Source: Bacillus haikouensis (GTDB lineage: Bacteria > Bacillota > Bacilli > Bacillales > Bacillaceae_B). From it: a stretch of DNA of 35,843 bases. Location: positions 1-35,843 of the forward strand of contig NZ_JABMCR010000009.1 in assembly GCF_013179555.1 (NCBI RefSeq). Direction: 5' to 3'. The translations under genes were made by a program, and so were the position numbers. A model generated the notes under the pieces. The model did no database searches. It had not been told where the DNA came from and was given only the letters and a program-made list of their open reading frames with translations. This document shows positions 25,046-33,354 of this stretch, piece after piece (within the stretch, counting starts at the first letter, position 1; every line of letters starts with the position of its first letter).

Positions 25046-25828
25046 TTGATTAAAAAAATTGGACTTGCACAAATGGATATTGCATTCGGCGACCCTGCTG
25101 AGAATCAAAAGCGAGTTCGGCATTGGGTGGAAAAGGCAAGCGAAGCTGGATGTCATGTCGTCGTATTCCCTGAGTTGTGGACTACTGGATATGATTTGAC
25201 TAGAATCGAAGATATTGCTGATGAAGATGCACGCGACAGCAGTGCTTTCCTAACTGGTCTCGCATCCCGACACTCCATTCATATCGTAGGAGGATCCATT
25301 GCAAGTAAAACCAGTGAAGGGATAGGGAATAATCTTCTCGTAGCCGACTTAAATGGTAAAATCGTCAAAGAATATACAAAACTACATTTGTTTAAACTCA
25401 TGGATGAACACCATTATTTGCTTCCAGGTAAAGAAAATGGTTTGTTCAATCTGATGGACACTCAGATGGCTGGTATGATCTGTTATGATATCCGCTTTCC
25501 TGAATGGTTCAGAAAACATGTCATTGACGGCGCTAAAGTGGTTTTCGTGGTGGCACAATGGCCAGCAGAAAGAATTTCCCACTGGAGGACTCTATTACTT
25601 GCCAGGGCCATTGAAAATCAATGTTTTGTCATCGCCTGTAACCGTACAGGAAGTGATCCGAATAATGAATTTGGCGGCAGTTCGATGATCATAAGTCCAT
25701 GGGGGGAAATCATAGCTGAAGGAAATCGCGATGAAGGTTTAATCACTGCAGAGATCGATCTGGATGAGGTAGAAGAAGTAAGAAAGAAAATACCAATCTT
25801 TCAAGATCGCCGACCTGAATTTTATTAA
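25046..25828 (+). CDS. mtnU: MtnU, nitrilase-superfamily omega-amidase
   Basis: A 260-aa carbon-nitrogen hydrolase. The catalytic triad is seen as Glu43 (FPELWTTGYD), Lys112 (EYTKLHLF) and Cys146 (GMICYDIRFPEW). MtnU is proposed to hydrolyse 2-oxoglutaramate (or related keto-amides) released when glutamine is amino donor in the MtnE step. I start at TTG 25046 because AGAGGTG lies 5 nt upstream and the product then has the family length; the ATG at 25010 lacks a site. Divergent from mtnE. Confidence 0.88.
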   Translation: MIKKIGLAQMDIAFGDPAENQKRVRHWVEKASEAGCHVVVFPELWTTGYDLTRIEDIADEDARDSSAFLTGLASRHSIHIVGGSIASKTSEGIGNNLLVADLNGKIVKEYTKLHLFKLMDEHHYLLPGKENGLFNLMDTQMAGMICYDIRFPEWFRKHVIDGAKVVFVVAQWPAERISHWRTLLLARAIENQCFVIACNRTGSDPNNEFGGSSMIISPWGEIIAEGNRDEGLITAEIDLDEVEEVRKKIPIFQDRRPEFY

Positions 25829-25850
25829 TTTATTATTCCGAAAAAAGTTG

Positions 25851-25880
25851 TTGACTCTTTAATTGCATGGATGGTACTAT
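25851..25880 (+). promoter_or_regulatory. Promoter of mtnK-mtnA
   Basis: TTGACT (25851-25856) and TACTAT (25875-25880) lie 18 bp apart, about 48 bp before the SAM-I aptamer. Confidence 0.6.
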
Positions 25881-25927
25881 TCAAATCAAATAGCTAACAA
25901 CAGAAATCCACCAACAATTTAATGGAA

Positions 25928-26074
25928 CTCTTATCAAGAGCTGGCTGAGGGATTTGGCCCTTTGAAGCCCAGCAACCGACCTTCATTCCGTTGTGAAACG
26001 GGGCGCTTTCATGCGCGTTTCCTTAAGGCACGGTGCTAATTCCAACAGAAAGAAACCTTTCTGAGAGATAAGAG
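25928..26074 (+). promoter_or_regulatory. SAM-I riboswitch controlling mtnK-mtnA, with an extended P3 arm
   Basis: CTCTTATCAAGAGCTGGCTG, GCCCTTTGAAGCCCAGCAAC, GGCACGGTGCTAATTCC and GAGAGATAAGAG are all canonical S-box elements; P1 pairs CTCTTATC with GATAAGAG. Between CAACCGACCTT and AAGGCACGGTGC, where the other riboswitch in this window has only a short P3 loop, about 40 extra bases form CCGTT-gtga-AACGG-like and GCGC-tttcat-GCGC hairpins. The aptamer is therefore 147 nt instead of 107. The function is expected to be the same: termination when SAM is high. Confidence 0.95.
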
Positions 26075-26095
26075 GCGAATAAGATTCATTCTTTT

Positions 26096-26133
26096 AAGCC
26101 TCTTTCATACAACGAAAGAGGCTTTTCATTTTT
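26096..26133 (+). terminator. Riboswitch terminator upstream of mtnK
   Basis: AAGCCTCTTTC (26096-26106) and GAAAGAGGCTT (26114-26124) form an 11-bp stem followed by TTCATTTTTT. The 3' arm GAGGCTTTTC can also pair with GAAAAGCCTC at 26141-26150, a possible competing hairpin. Confidence 0.9.
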
Positions 26134-26182
26134 TCCGGTCGAAAAGCCTCCATAACATGAACCTATTTAGGAGGAACGATCA

Positions 26183-27370
26183 ATGACTATTAGTCCTGTA
26201 CATAACTATCTGGCCTTGGACGAACAAACTGCAAAGGATTTGGCGATCAGTTTAAACTTTTTTAGTAAGAATGCGGAATTGACTTGTCGTGAAATTGGAG
26301 ATGGAAACTTAAATCTCGTTTTTCAAGTTGCGGAAAAAGGCAGGAAGGGAATCATTATCAAGCAGGCGCTGCCTTATGCGAAAGTGGTTGGGGAAAGCTG
26401 GCCACTTACAATCGACCGGGCCAGAATTGAAGCCAATGCACTGAAATTGCAGTACTCCCATGCCCAGAATCTTGTCCCACAGGTATATTTCAGTGATGAC
26501 AGACTGGCTGTCACGGTGATGGAGGATCTCAGTTCGTTAACGATTGCACGCACAGGACTGATAGAAAGAAAGTCATATCCACTTTTATCTGAACATATCG
26601 GAACTTTCCTGGCAAACACACTGTACTTCACTTCTGACTACGGCCTGCATCCGTTTAAGAAAAAGGAATATGTAAGAACCTTTTCGAACCCTGAACTTTG
26701 CAAGATCACCGAGGACCTTGTATTTACTGATCCTTTTTTCAATAGTGTTACGAATGATTTCGAAGAAGAATTGCTGCCATATATTCAAGAACTATGGGAT
26801 GATTTCAATCTGAAGCTGGAAGTGGCCAAGTTGAAAAAAAGCTTTATTACAGAGAGCGAAGCCCTTTTACATGGTGACCTTCACACCGGGAGCATTTTTG
26901 CCGATAAGACTCAAACAAAGGTGATCGATCCTGAGTTTGCTTTCTATGGACCAATCGGCTTTGATATTGGTCAATTCATCGCGAATCTGACATTCCAGGT
27001 AATTGCACGAAATGATCGTGAAGGCAAGGTTGAACTCATTCATCATATTATCCATACATGGAACACCTTCACTGAAACCTTTTCGAAACACTGGCAGGAA
27101 AGTGGCGATGCCTATACGAAGGTAAATGGATATTTGGAATATGTGTTGAAAAAAGCATTTCAAGACAGTGCGGGTTTCAGCGGCTGTGAACTCATTAGAA
27201 GAACGGTAGGTCTTGCACATGTTGCAGATCTTGACGGCATTTCAGATAAAGAAAATAGGCTGCATGCAAAACAAAGGTGCCTTTCATTAGGGAGAGAATT
27301 GATTCTGCGAAGACAACATTTGTCAACTGTTGAAGAACTAACCGATTTCATTTGCAAACATACATCTTAA
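26183..27370 (+). CDS. mtnK: MtnK, 5-methylthioribose kinase
   Basis: A 395-aa kinase of the aminoglycoside phosphotransferase fold that phosphorylates methylthioribose to MTR-1-P, the first salvage step after nucleosidase cleavage. [14 protein letters not shown] is the glycine loop, IIIKQALPY holds the ATP lysine, [12 protein letters not shown] the catalytic loop, and [17 protein letters not shown] the metal-binding DxE region. GGAGG lies about 9 nt before the ATG. It is first in the mtnK-mtnA operon behind a SAM-I riboswitch, 10 bp ahead of mtnA. Confidence 0.96.
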   Translation: MTISPVHNYLALDEQTAKDLAISLNFFSKNAELTCREIGDGNLNLVFQVAEKGRKGIIIKQALPYAKVVGESWPLTIDRARIEANALKLQYSHAQNLVPQVYFSDDRLAVTVMEDLSSLTIARTGLIERKSYPLLSEHIGTFLANTLYFTSDYGLHPFKKKEYVRTFSNPELCKITEDLVFTDPFFNSVTNDFEEELLPYIQELWDDFNLKLEVAKLKKSFITESEALLHGDLHTGSIFADKTQTKVIDPEFAFYGPIGFDIGQFIANLTFQVIARNDREGKVELIHHIIHTWNTFTETFSKHWQESGDAYTKVNGYLEYVLKKAFQDSAGFSGCELIRRTVGLAHVADLDGISDKENRLHAKQRCLSLGRELILRRQHLSTVEELTDFICKHTS

Positions 27371-27380
27371 GGAGCTTATC

Positions 27381-28433
27381 ATGACTCAAACAATAGCTAT
27401 ACCAACATCATTACAATTCCAAGATGATCATTTCGTGATTTTAAATCAGCAAAAACTGCCTCAAATAATCGAATACCTCCGCCTATCTTCAATTGAGGAC
27501 TTTTATGACGCAATCGTTACGCTGAAAGTACGCGGGGCACCTGCAATCGGTATAACTGCCGCTTACGGCCTTGCTTTATCTTTAAATCAATATGATACTG
27601 AATGCCTTGTTACATTCAAGGAGAAGTTCCAGAAGGATAAGGATTATTTATATTCCTCCCGGCCGACTGCAGTGAATTTGGGCTGGGCATTGACTTCCCT
27701 GGAACAGGCAATTGAGAATGTCCGGTCTGTGAATGAAGCGAAAACAATTCTTCTTCACACCGCCATCATGCTTCATGCCGAAGATGAGGTCACCTGCAGA
27801 CAAATCGGAGAACATGGTCTCCAATTACTCAGCGATAAGAATGCCATCATGACGATCTGCAATGCAGGATCCATTGCTACAAGTAAATACGGAACGGCTT
27901 TAGCACCTTTTCATTTAGGCAGTGAGCGAGGGAAAACCTTTCATGTTTATGCATGCGAAACGCGTCCGATACTGCAGGGTTCACGTTTAACCACCTGGGA
28001 GTTACAGCAGTCAGGCGTTGAAGTGACTCTAATATCAGACAGTATGGCTGCTCATACAATTGAAAAGAAAGGTGTGGAAGCTGTCATCGTGGGAGCAGAC
28101 AGGATAGCCGCAAATGGGGATACGGCCAACAAAATCGGAACCACCATGCTCGCCATCTTGTGCAAATATTACGATATTCCTTTTTACGTGGCAGCACCGT
28201 CCTCCACTTTTGATTTATCACTGCATTCTGGAAGCGGCATTCCTATAGAAGAGCGCGCTCCTGAAGAACTGACCGAAATGGACGGTAATAGGATTGCACC
28301 TCAAGACACACTTGTATATAATCCTGCCTTTGATGTGACCTCTCATGAATTGATTACAGCTATCATTACTGAAAAAGGCGTTATTTACCCTTCTTTTAAT
28401 GAAAATATCGAAAAAATGATTAAACATACCTAA
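27381..28433 (+). CDS. mtnA: MtnA, methylthioribose-1-phosphate isomerase
   Basis: A 350-aa eIF2B-alpha-like isomerase that turns MTR-1-P into MTRu-1-P. The catalytic residues sit at the family positions: Cys160 in [16 protein letters not shown] and Asp240 in [34 protein letters not shown] is the substrate-binding signature. AAGGAG lies 8 nt before the ATG, and a terminator follows at once. Its product is used by MtnB, encoded in the other mtn operon. Confidence 0.97.
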   Translation: MTQTIAIPTSLQFQDDHFVILNQQKLPQIIEYLRLSSIEDFYDAIVTLKVRGAPAIGITAAYGLALSLNQYDTECLVTFKEKFQKDKDYLYSSRPTAVNLGWALTSLEQAIENVRSVNEAKTILLHTAIMLHAEDEVTCRQIGEHGLQLLSDKNAIMTICNAGSIATSKYGTALAPFHLGSERGKTFHVYACETRPILQGSRLTTWELQQSGVEVTLISDSMAAHTIEKKGVEAVIVGADRIAANGDTANKIGTTMLAILCKYYDIPFYVAAPSSTFDLSLHSGSGIPIEERAPEELTEMDGNRIAPQDTLVYNPAFDVTSHELITAIITEKGVIYPSFNENIEKMIKHT

Positions 28434-28437
28434 AAAG

Positions 28438-28470
28438 AGATACCTTCTTCATGAAAGGTATCTTTCTTTT
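28438..28470. terminator. Terminator of mtnKA
   Basis: AGATACCTT (28438-28446) and AAGGTATCT (28455-28463) followed by TTCTTTTTATT. It lies between convergent genes; A-rich bases on the other side could also allow function for the minus strand. Confidence 0.85.
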
Positions 28471-28472
28471 TA

Positions 28473-29069
28473 TTACTGCTTATATAAGGGAGTAGACCCC
28501 CACATTTCCCTTGGATTCAGCTCATAGATTCCGTTTTCCCTGAACATGAACTGATGAATGATGAATTCTCTTCTTAATGTTGCAAAATCGTCATGAAATT
28601 GCTTGATGTATTCATTGACTTCCTGTTCACTGTATTTAGTCCCAACTTCCAATCCTTCCACCATGTGCTCAAGCAGGAAAAGTTTCTTCTTCTGCTGAGC
28701 GGGTATGGTTTTCACTCTCCCATTCTTCTCCATAAAGTTATTCATCAACTTTTGTTTCTCTTTCATCATTTTCTCGCTCATTTCAGATTCCCCTTCCCCT
28801 TTATTCGTGAAGCGTTCAAGAACACTGGCATGATGAGCCAGTACCTTTCTGTTCAAAAAATAATAAATCGTGTTTTTTTCCCTTCTTGAGTAAACAAGAT
28901 TACATGCCTTGAGTTTACTGAGGTGATGTGAGATCGTCGGAGCAGTCAACCCCAGTTTCCCTGCGATTGCTCCCACATGAAACGCATCAACTGACAGAAG
29001 GTGGACAATTTTGATGCGTGTGGGATCTCCCATTGTTTTATAAAATGCCACTTGTTTATCCAGTTGCAA
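28473..29069 (-). CDS. ArsR-type winged-helix regulator with C-terminal DUF2087
   Basis: About 198 aa. The N-terminal half is an ArsR helix-turn-helix (GDPTRIKIVHLLSVDAFHVG, LTAPTISHHLSKLKACNLV, then the wing SRREKNTIYYFL). The C-terminal part from about residue 125 (IPAQQKKKLFLLEHMVEG and FATLRREFIIHQFMFREN) is a DUF2087 domain. No metal-binding cysteine box is seen, so metal sensing is not supported and the signal is unknown. I favour TTG at 29069 (AAGGGTGG 8 nt upstream); GTG codons at 29081 and 29078 overlap that site. It is inserted between mtnA and ogt relative to B. subtilis. A 34-bp palindrome overlaps its promoter. Confidence 0.82.
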   Translation of the reverse strand: MQLDKQVAFYKTMGDPTRIKIVHLLSVDAFHVGAIAGKLGLTAPTISHHLSKLKACNLVYSRREKNTIYYFLNRKVLAHHASVLERFTNKGEGESEMSEKMMKEKQKLMNNFMEKNGRVKTIPAQQKKKLFLLEHMVEGLEVGTKYSEQEVNEYIKQFHDDFATLRREFIIHQFMFRENGIYELNPREMWGSTPLYKQ

Positions 29070-29086
29070 ATTAAACACCACCCTTA

Positions 29087-29136
29087 TTTAGACTATCATC
29101 TAATTAGATGGTAGTCTAAATTGATATAAATTGCAA
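29087..29136 (-). promoter_or_regulatory. Promoter of the ArsR-DUF2087 gene overlapped by a 34-bp palindrome
   Basis: Half-sites TTTAGACTATCATCTAA (29087-29103) and TTAGATGGTAGTCTAAA (29104-29120) match in inverted orientation at 16 of 17 positions. On the minus strand, TTGCAA (29136-29131) and TACCAT (29113-29108) lie 17 bp apart, so the palindrome covers the -10 box and start site. This is a textbook place for autorepression. Confidence 0.75.
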
Positions 29137-29157
29137 TAGCGGCAGTGTATTACAAAA

Positions 29158-29201
29158 ACTTAAAAACGCATCTTTCATGAATGAAAGATGCGTTTTTAAG
29201 T
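29158..29201 (-). terminator. Long perfect hairpin at the end of ogt
   Basis: ACTTAAAAACGCATCTTTCAT and its exact complement (29181-29201) are separated by only GA, a 21-bp stem. The T-rich part lies inside the outer stem. It overlaps the ogt stop codon by one base and separates ogt from the ArsR gene. Confidence 0.85.
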
Positions 29202-29665
29202 TACTTAGGCTGCTCAAGTGAAAGTAGAATCTCTTTTTTATCTACTTGTTTACCAGCATAACCGGTTAGTGAATTGTTCTTGCCGATCACTCTGTGACAT
29301 GGGATGATGATCGGAAATTTATTGGCCTTGTTTGCCTGGCCGATTGCCCTGACCGCTTTGGGTCTCTCTATACGTTTGGCAACATCTACATAGGAGCAGG
29401 TGGATCCGTATGGAATCTCTCTCAATGCTTTCCAGACTTCCCGCTGAAACTCCGTACCCTCAATTTTAAGCGGGAGAGTGAACTCGTCCCTTATGCCTTT
29501 AAAGTACTCTTCCAATTGGCGTTTAGCTTCAAGCAATAATGGCTGTTCTGTCACCGGGGCAGGTTTTACCTCGGATGCAAACCTTAATGATACCAGCCAT
29601 TCTTCCTCAGCTTTCAACTCCAATACTCCTATCGGACTTTCCATATAAAGCGTTGAGACACCCAC
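29201..29665 (-). CDS. ogt: Ogt, methylated-DNA-[protein]-cysteine S-methyltransferase
   Basis: A 154-aa suicide DNA repair protein that removes methyl groups from O6-methylguanine. The acceptor Cys123 lies in IIIPCHRVIGKN, the helix-turn-helix in IPYGSTCSYVDVAKRIERP, and the arginine finger in KAVRAIGQANKANKFP. The start is GTG at 29665, with AAGGAG 8 nt upstream, 12 bp after the kinE stop, so ogt is probably cotranscribed with kinE, as their adjacency in B. subtilis also suggests. Confidence 0.93.
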   Translation of the reverse strand: MGVSTLYMESPIGVLELKAEEEWLVSLRFASEVKPAPVTEQPLLLEAKRQLEEYFKGIRDEFTLPLKIEGTEFQREVWKALREIPYGSTCSYVDVAKRIERPKAVRAIGQANKANKFPIIIPCHRVIGKNNSLTGYAGKQVDKKEILLSLEQPK

Positions 29666-29677
29666 GAACTCATCTCC

Positions 29678-31831
29678 TTACATCTTCGGTAAATAGATAT
29701 GAAAAACAGTTCCTTCCCCTATTTTACTATCTACTTCAATTCTGCCATTATGTTCTTTGATTATATTGAAGCTTACCATCAATCCCAGTCCGGTTCCACG
29801 TTCTTTAGTCGTATAGAAGGGTTCACCGAGTTTTTTTATTTTATCTCTTGAAATCCCGTTTCCTTGATCTCTAATTTCAATATGAATGCAGTTGTCCTCG
29901 GTTTCATGAATGCCTATCGTGATCAGTCCACCTTGGGTCATGACTTCAATAGCATTCTTGATGATATTGATAAATACCTGTTTTAACTGGTTGGGTTCCG
30001 CAAAGATTGGCGGAAGGTCTTCCTGATACCGCTCATGATACTGAACATTATGCATGGTTGCCTGTGCGCTTAACAGTTCAACCGTGTCTTTCATGATTTT
30101 AATTAGATTCGTTTCCTGATACTGTACAGCCTGGGGTTTAGCCAGGACAAGAAACTCTGTTATGATCGATTCTATCCTCTGCAGCTCGGACGTTATGACA
30201 TTAAAGTACATTTCATGATCAATCCCTACGCTGTTTTCCAGTAGTTGAATAAAGCCCTTTAACGCAGTCATCGGATTTCGGATTTCATGTGCTATACCTG
30301 CAGCAAGCTCACCTACCACGCTTAATGTATCTGACTTCCTCAATTGCTCCTGCATTTCAATTTGTTCCGTAATGTCACGTATAATCGTTAAGTTGAGATT
30401 GGACAACAGATTATATTTCGATGATAATTCTATATACTGCAACTTTTCATCATATGACTGAATTGTTTTTAGGAAGCTTGATTGTCCCTCTTCTTTTAAT
30501 TGTACCAAATAATCATGATACGTCTCGTCCTCAGCTTTAATGTTCAATATTTCGCGGACATCTTTGCCGATTAAGTGATCTTTGTCGAGATTCAATATCT
30601 TGCTTGCTTCAGGATTCGCATCAACCACTACATAATTATGGTTGGTCAGGAATAAGCCATCCAGGGACCCTTCGAATATCTTCCTGAACCTCTCTTCACT
30701 TTCCCGCAGTTCCTTTTCCATTTGATATCGTTCACTTACGTTTCTGAAGATAGTCATATTATAACCATCAACCGAATGAAGCTTGGAAGTGAATTCCAAA
30801 TGTTTTAATTGATTGTTAGGCATCAGGAACAGGACTTCATCCCTAACTGCACCACTTTTGTACAGCTCTTCCATCACAAGCTCAAATTTCTGGCTTTCCA
30901 ATGGATAGACGAAATCTTTGATTTTCTTTGATAAGAGTTCGGAAAGCGAACATTCAAATATCTTTAATGCAGAGGCATTCGCCTTTAATACTCTTCCATC
31001 CTGATCCCATAGGACGATTGCATCGATCGCTTCCTCGAATAACCCCTTAAACAGATCTTCATTTCTCTTCACCTGAATTTCCATCTGCCTTTTCTCCGTG
31101 ACATCCCGAAGGATTGCCATATGGAGTTTATGGTGCACAAAGGGGCTGGTAGTAAACTCCACAATCGAGATCCCATTCCCTTTTTTTATTGGTATTTCAC
31201 CTCTTGCTTTTCTATTCTGGGAAAGCAGATCTTTGATTTTATCAATTTTATATTGTGAGTTCTCGGGAATAAAAGAACGGATATTTCGTGTAAGGATTTC
31301 CTTTTTGTTTATCCCCACTTGTTTAGAGAAAGCCTGATTTACATCATTTATGTTTCCCTTAAGATCAAATAGGATGATGCCTTCGGAAGCATTCTGAAAG
31401 ATATTCGAAAGAAGGTGAACATTGAGATGGTCTTTTCGTTCGTTCTCCTTAGATTTGGTCACATCTTTGAAGTATAAATAAGCATTGGTAGAAACGGCGG
31501 ATTTTTTTAGAATCAATTCAATATGAATGATTTTATCGTCTTTGGTATTCATCAACGTTTCATCCTCAAGTGAATTGCCCGACTCCATTACATCTTGGTA
31601 ATGAGCTACGATCGGGGATGGGACAGAAGAAAAAAAGTTGCTGAACAGCTGGCCGGACACTGAATCAAGTTCAATCTGCATAATCCTGCAAGCTTGATCA
31701 TTTGCATAAATAATTTTCATTTCATCATTTATGACAACCATAGCCATCGGCGACGCTAAGCAAATTTCCCTATCAATAGGATGACATTCTTCCTTTAAAA
31801 TTGGATTTCCCAACTTGCTGCTTTTAGTCAT
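29678..31831 (-). CDS. kinE: KinE-like multi-PAS sporulation histidine kinase
   Basis: A 717-aa kinase with no membrane helix. Four PAS-like repeats fill residues 20-495 (marked by NDEMKIIYANDQA, FDLKGNINDVNQAF, WDQDGRVLKANASAL and TNHNYVVVDANPEASKIL). The HisKA domain has His515 in AAGIAHEIRNPMTALKGF. The ATPase domain shows NIIKNAIEVM, DQGNGIS, GEPFYTTKERGTGLGL. In B. subtilis, KinE feeds the Spo0F-Spo0B-Spo0A phosphorelay; no response regulator lies beside it here, as expected for an orphan phosphorelay kinase. GGGGGAT lies 6-7 nt before the ATG. Position next to ogt supports the name. Confidence 0.85.
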   Translation of the reverse strand: MTKSSKLGNPILKEECHPIDREICLASPMAMVVINDEMKIIYANDQACRIMQIELDSVSGQLFSNFFSSVPSPIVAHYQDVMESGNSLEDETLMNTKDDKIIHIELILKKSAVSTNAYLYFKDVTKSKENERKDHLNVHLLSNIFQNASEGIILFDLKGNINDVNQAFSKQVGINKKEILTRNIRSFIPENSQYKIDKIKDLLSQNRKARGEIPIKKGNGISIVEFTTSPFVHHKLHMAILRDVTEKRQMEIQVKRNEDLFKGLFEEAIDAIVLWDQDGRVLKANASALKIFECSLSELLSKKIKDFVYPLESQKFELVMEELYKSGAVRDEVLFLMPNNQLKHLEFTSKLHSVDGYNMTIFRNVSERYQMEKELRESEERFRKIFEGSLDGLFLTNHNYVVVDANPEASKILNLDKDHLIGKDVREILNIKAEDETYHDYLVQLKEEGQSSFLKTIQSYDEKLQYIELSSKYNLLSNLNLTIIRDITEQIEMQEQLRKSDTLSVVGELAAGIAHEIRNPMTALKGFIQLLENSVGIDHEMYFNVITSELQRIESIITEFLVLAKPQAVQYQETNLIKIMKDTVELLSAQATMHNVQYHERYQEDLPPIFAEPNQLKQVFINIIKNAIEVMTQGGLITIGIHETEDNCIHIEIRDQGNGISRDKIKKLGEPFYTTKERGTGLGLMVSFNIIKEHNGRIEVDSKIGEGTVFHIYLPKM

Positions 31832-32002
31832 TTCTACATCCCCCTACTTAATAAAAAGACGACTTTCGGCTTACCTTTTATTTTGTTCGAATAGCACACC
31901 ATGTTTTTGGTGATAATTAACAGTGAAATTTCGGTTTTGCACGTTGTATCCTAGGGTAGAAATTAAATTAGTGCAAATCATTTAAAAAAGACGGTGATGG
32001 TT

Positions 32003-33034
32003 ATGAAACAGCGTGATTCTTATTTCGACAATGCCAAATTCATTTTGATCTTTTTAGTCGTTTTTGGTCATCTAATACGGTCATATATTGAAAGCGATCC
32101 TTTTATCCTCTCGCTTTATAAAACGATCTACACATTCCATATGCCCGCTTTCATTTTAGTTGCAGGACTATTTGCAAAAGGGTTTTACAAAGAAGGTTAT
32201 ATAGGGAAACTTGCCAAGAAGCTGATACTTCCCTATATTGTTTTCCAGCTCATTTATACCATTTATTACCACTTCCTGTATGATAAAACAACCTTTGAGC
32301 TTCACCCGCTGGATCCTCATTGGTCCTTATGGTTCCTGATCAGCCTGTTCTGTTGGAACGCCCTGCTGTATGTATTTATCAAGTGGTTTAAATTCAAACC
32401 GGCAATGGGGTTAACTGTGGCATTCGCCATCGGCCTATTGATTGGATTTGTAGAAGAAATCTCAACATATCTAAGTTTATCGAGAACATTTGTATTCTTC
32501 CCATTCTTCTTGTTGGGCTACTATATGAAAAAGGAGCACTTTGATTATTTCAAAACAAGCAAAGCCCGCATATCTGCAGGAATTTTGTTTGTGATGGTTT
32601 TCTTAGGAATGTACTTCGTACCGGAGTTTTCGGACAAATGGCTTCTCGGTTCCAAGCCTTATGGAGACTTCGAATGGAATGATGTTATTAGCTTAGGAGT
32701 AAGAGCAATCGTTTATTTCCTCAATATCTTAATGATATTCAGCTTTTACACGTTTGTTCCAACTAAAGAACAGTTCTTTACAAATTGGGGAAGAAACACA
32801 CTTTACGTCTACTTGCTTCACGGATTTATCATCCGGTTATTCAGGGAGAGTGAGATTAAGGATGCTATCGAACCTACATCCAGTCTGTTATTGCTTCTCG
32901 CAGTTTCGCTAATACTGACAATCATATTTTCAACGAAGTTTTTCACTTCCATCACTCAGCCGATCATCGAGCTGAAATCGACAAAACTTCAGAAGATCCT
33001 TTCAAAACGACAGATGAAAACAAGGGAAAACTGA
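32003..33034 (+). CDS. ykrP: YkrP-like membrane acyltransferase (acyltransferase 3 family)
   Basis: A 343-aa integral membrane protein with about ten helices. The family motif FDNAKFILIFLVVFGHLIR at the N terminus has the conserved His of the acyltransferase 3 fold, and TLYVYLLHGFIIR is the typical penultimate helix. Members acylate sugars or cell-surface polymers; the substrate here is unknown. Start ATG 32003 follows GGTGATGG; in-frame GTG and ATG codons 6-9 nt upstream overlap the site. The gene is divergent from kinE, as is the neighbouring ykrP in B. subtilis. Confidence 0.8.
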   Translation: MKQRDSYFDNAKFILIFLVVFGHLIRSYIESDPFILSLYKTIYTFHMPAFILVAGLFAKGFYKEGYIGKLAKKLILPYIVFQLIYTIYYHFLYDKTTFELHPLDPHWSLWFLISLFCWNALLYVFIKWFKFKPAMGLTVAFAIGLLIGFVEEISTYLSLSRTFVFFPFFLLGYYMKKEHFDYFKTSKARISAGILFVMVFLGMYFVPEFSDKWLLGSKPYGDFEWNDVISLGVRAIVYFLNILMIFSFYTFVPTKEQFFTNWGRNTLYVYLLHGFIIRLFRESEIKDAIEPTSSLLLLLAVSLILTIIFSTKFFTSITQPIIELKSTKLQKILSKRQMKTREN

Positions 33035-33079
33035 TACTCGTTCAGGCAGTACCGAACAACTTACTATCTAAATACCGAT

Positions 33080-33120
33080 AAAGGGCTGACCACATTTAAA
33101 CACGGGTCAGTCCCTTTTTT
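33080..33120 (+). terminator. Terminator of the ykrP-like gene
   Basis: AAAGGGCTGACC (33080-33091) pairs with GGGTCAGTCCCTTT with one mismatch, followed by TTTTTC, about 45 bp after the stop. Confidence 0.85.
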
Positions 33121-33252
33121 CACTTATATAAGATAAAATCCAATCCATGGCTTCATTTCAAATACATTTGAGTATACATTTATATAATTCGTAATTATTC
33201 TCCGAAATCCTTCTTATTCATACAATAATTTCGAATTACTTTTAGACAAATA

Positions 33253-33281
33253 TTGAGCTTTTTCACCACCTTCGTTAAAAT
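33253..33281 (+). promoter_or_regulatory. Probable promoter of the radical SAM gene
   Basis: TTGAGC (33253-33258) and TAAAAT (33276-33281) lie 17 bp apart, 73 bp before the ATG. Confidence 0.55.
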
Positions 33282-33354
33282 GGGTAGAGCAGTCTACTAC
33301 AAACAGCCTCCAACTTTTGGTGGATTGTTGAGGTAAAAAAAGGAGATATTCTTA

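Larger units (their letters stand above)
33035..33354 (+). other. 320-bp intergenic stretch before the radical SAM gene
   Basis: It holds the ykrP terminator, an AT-rich middle with no ORF that I can support, a promoter near 33253-33281, and a leader of about 65 nt. The leader contains CCTCCAACTTTTGGTGGATT followed by GTTGAGG, which can fold into a small hairpin before the AAAGGAG ribosome binding site. No known riboswitch is recognised. Confidence 0.5.
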
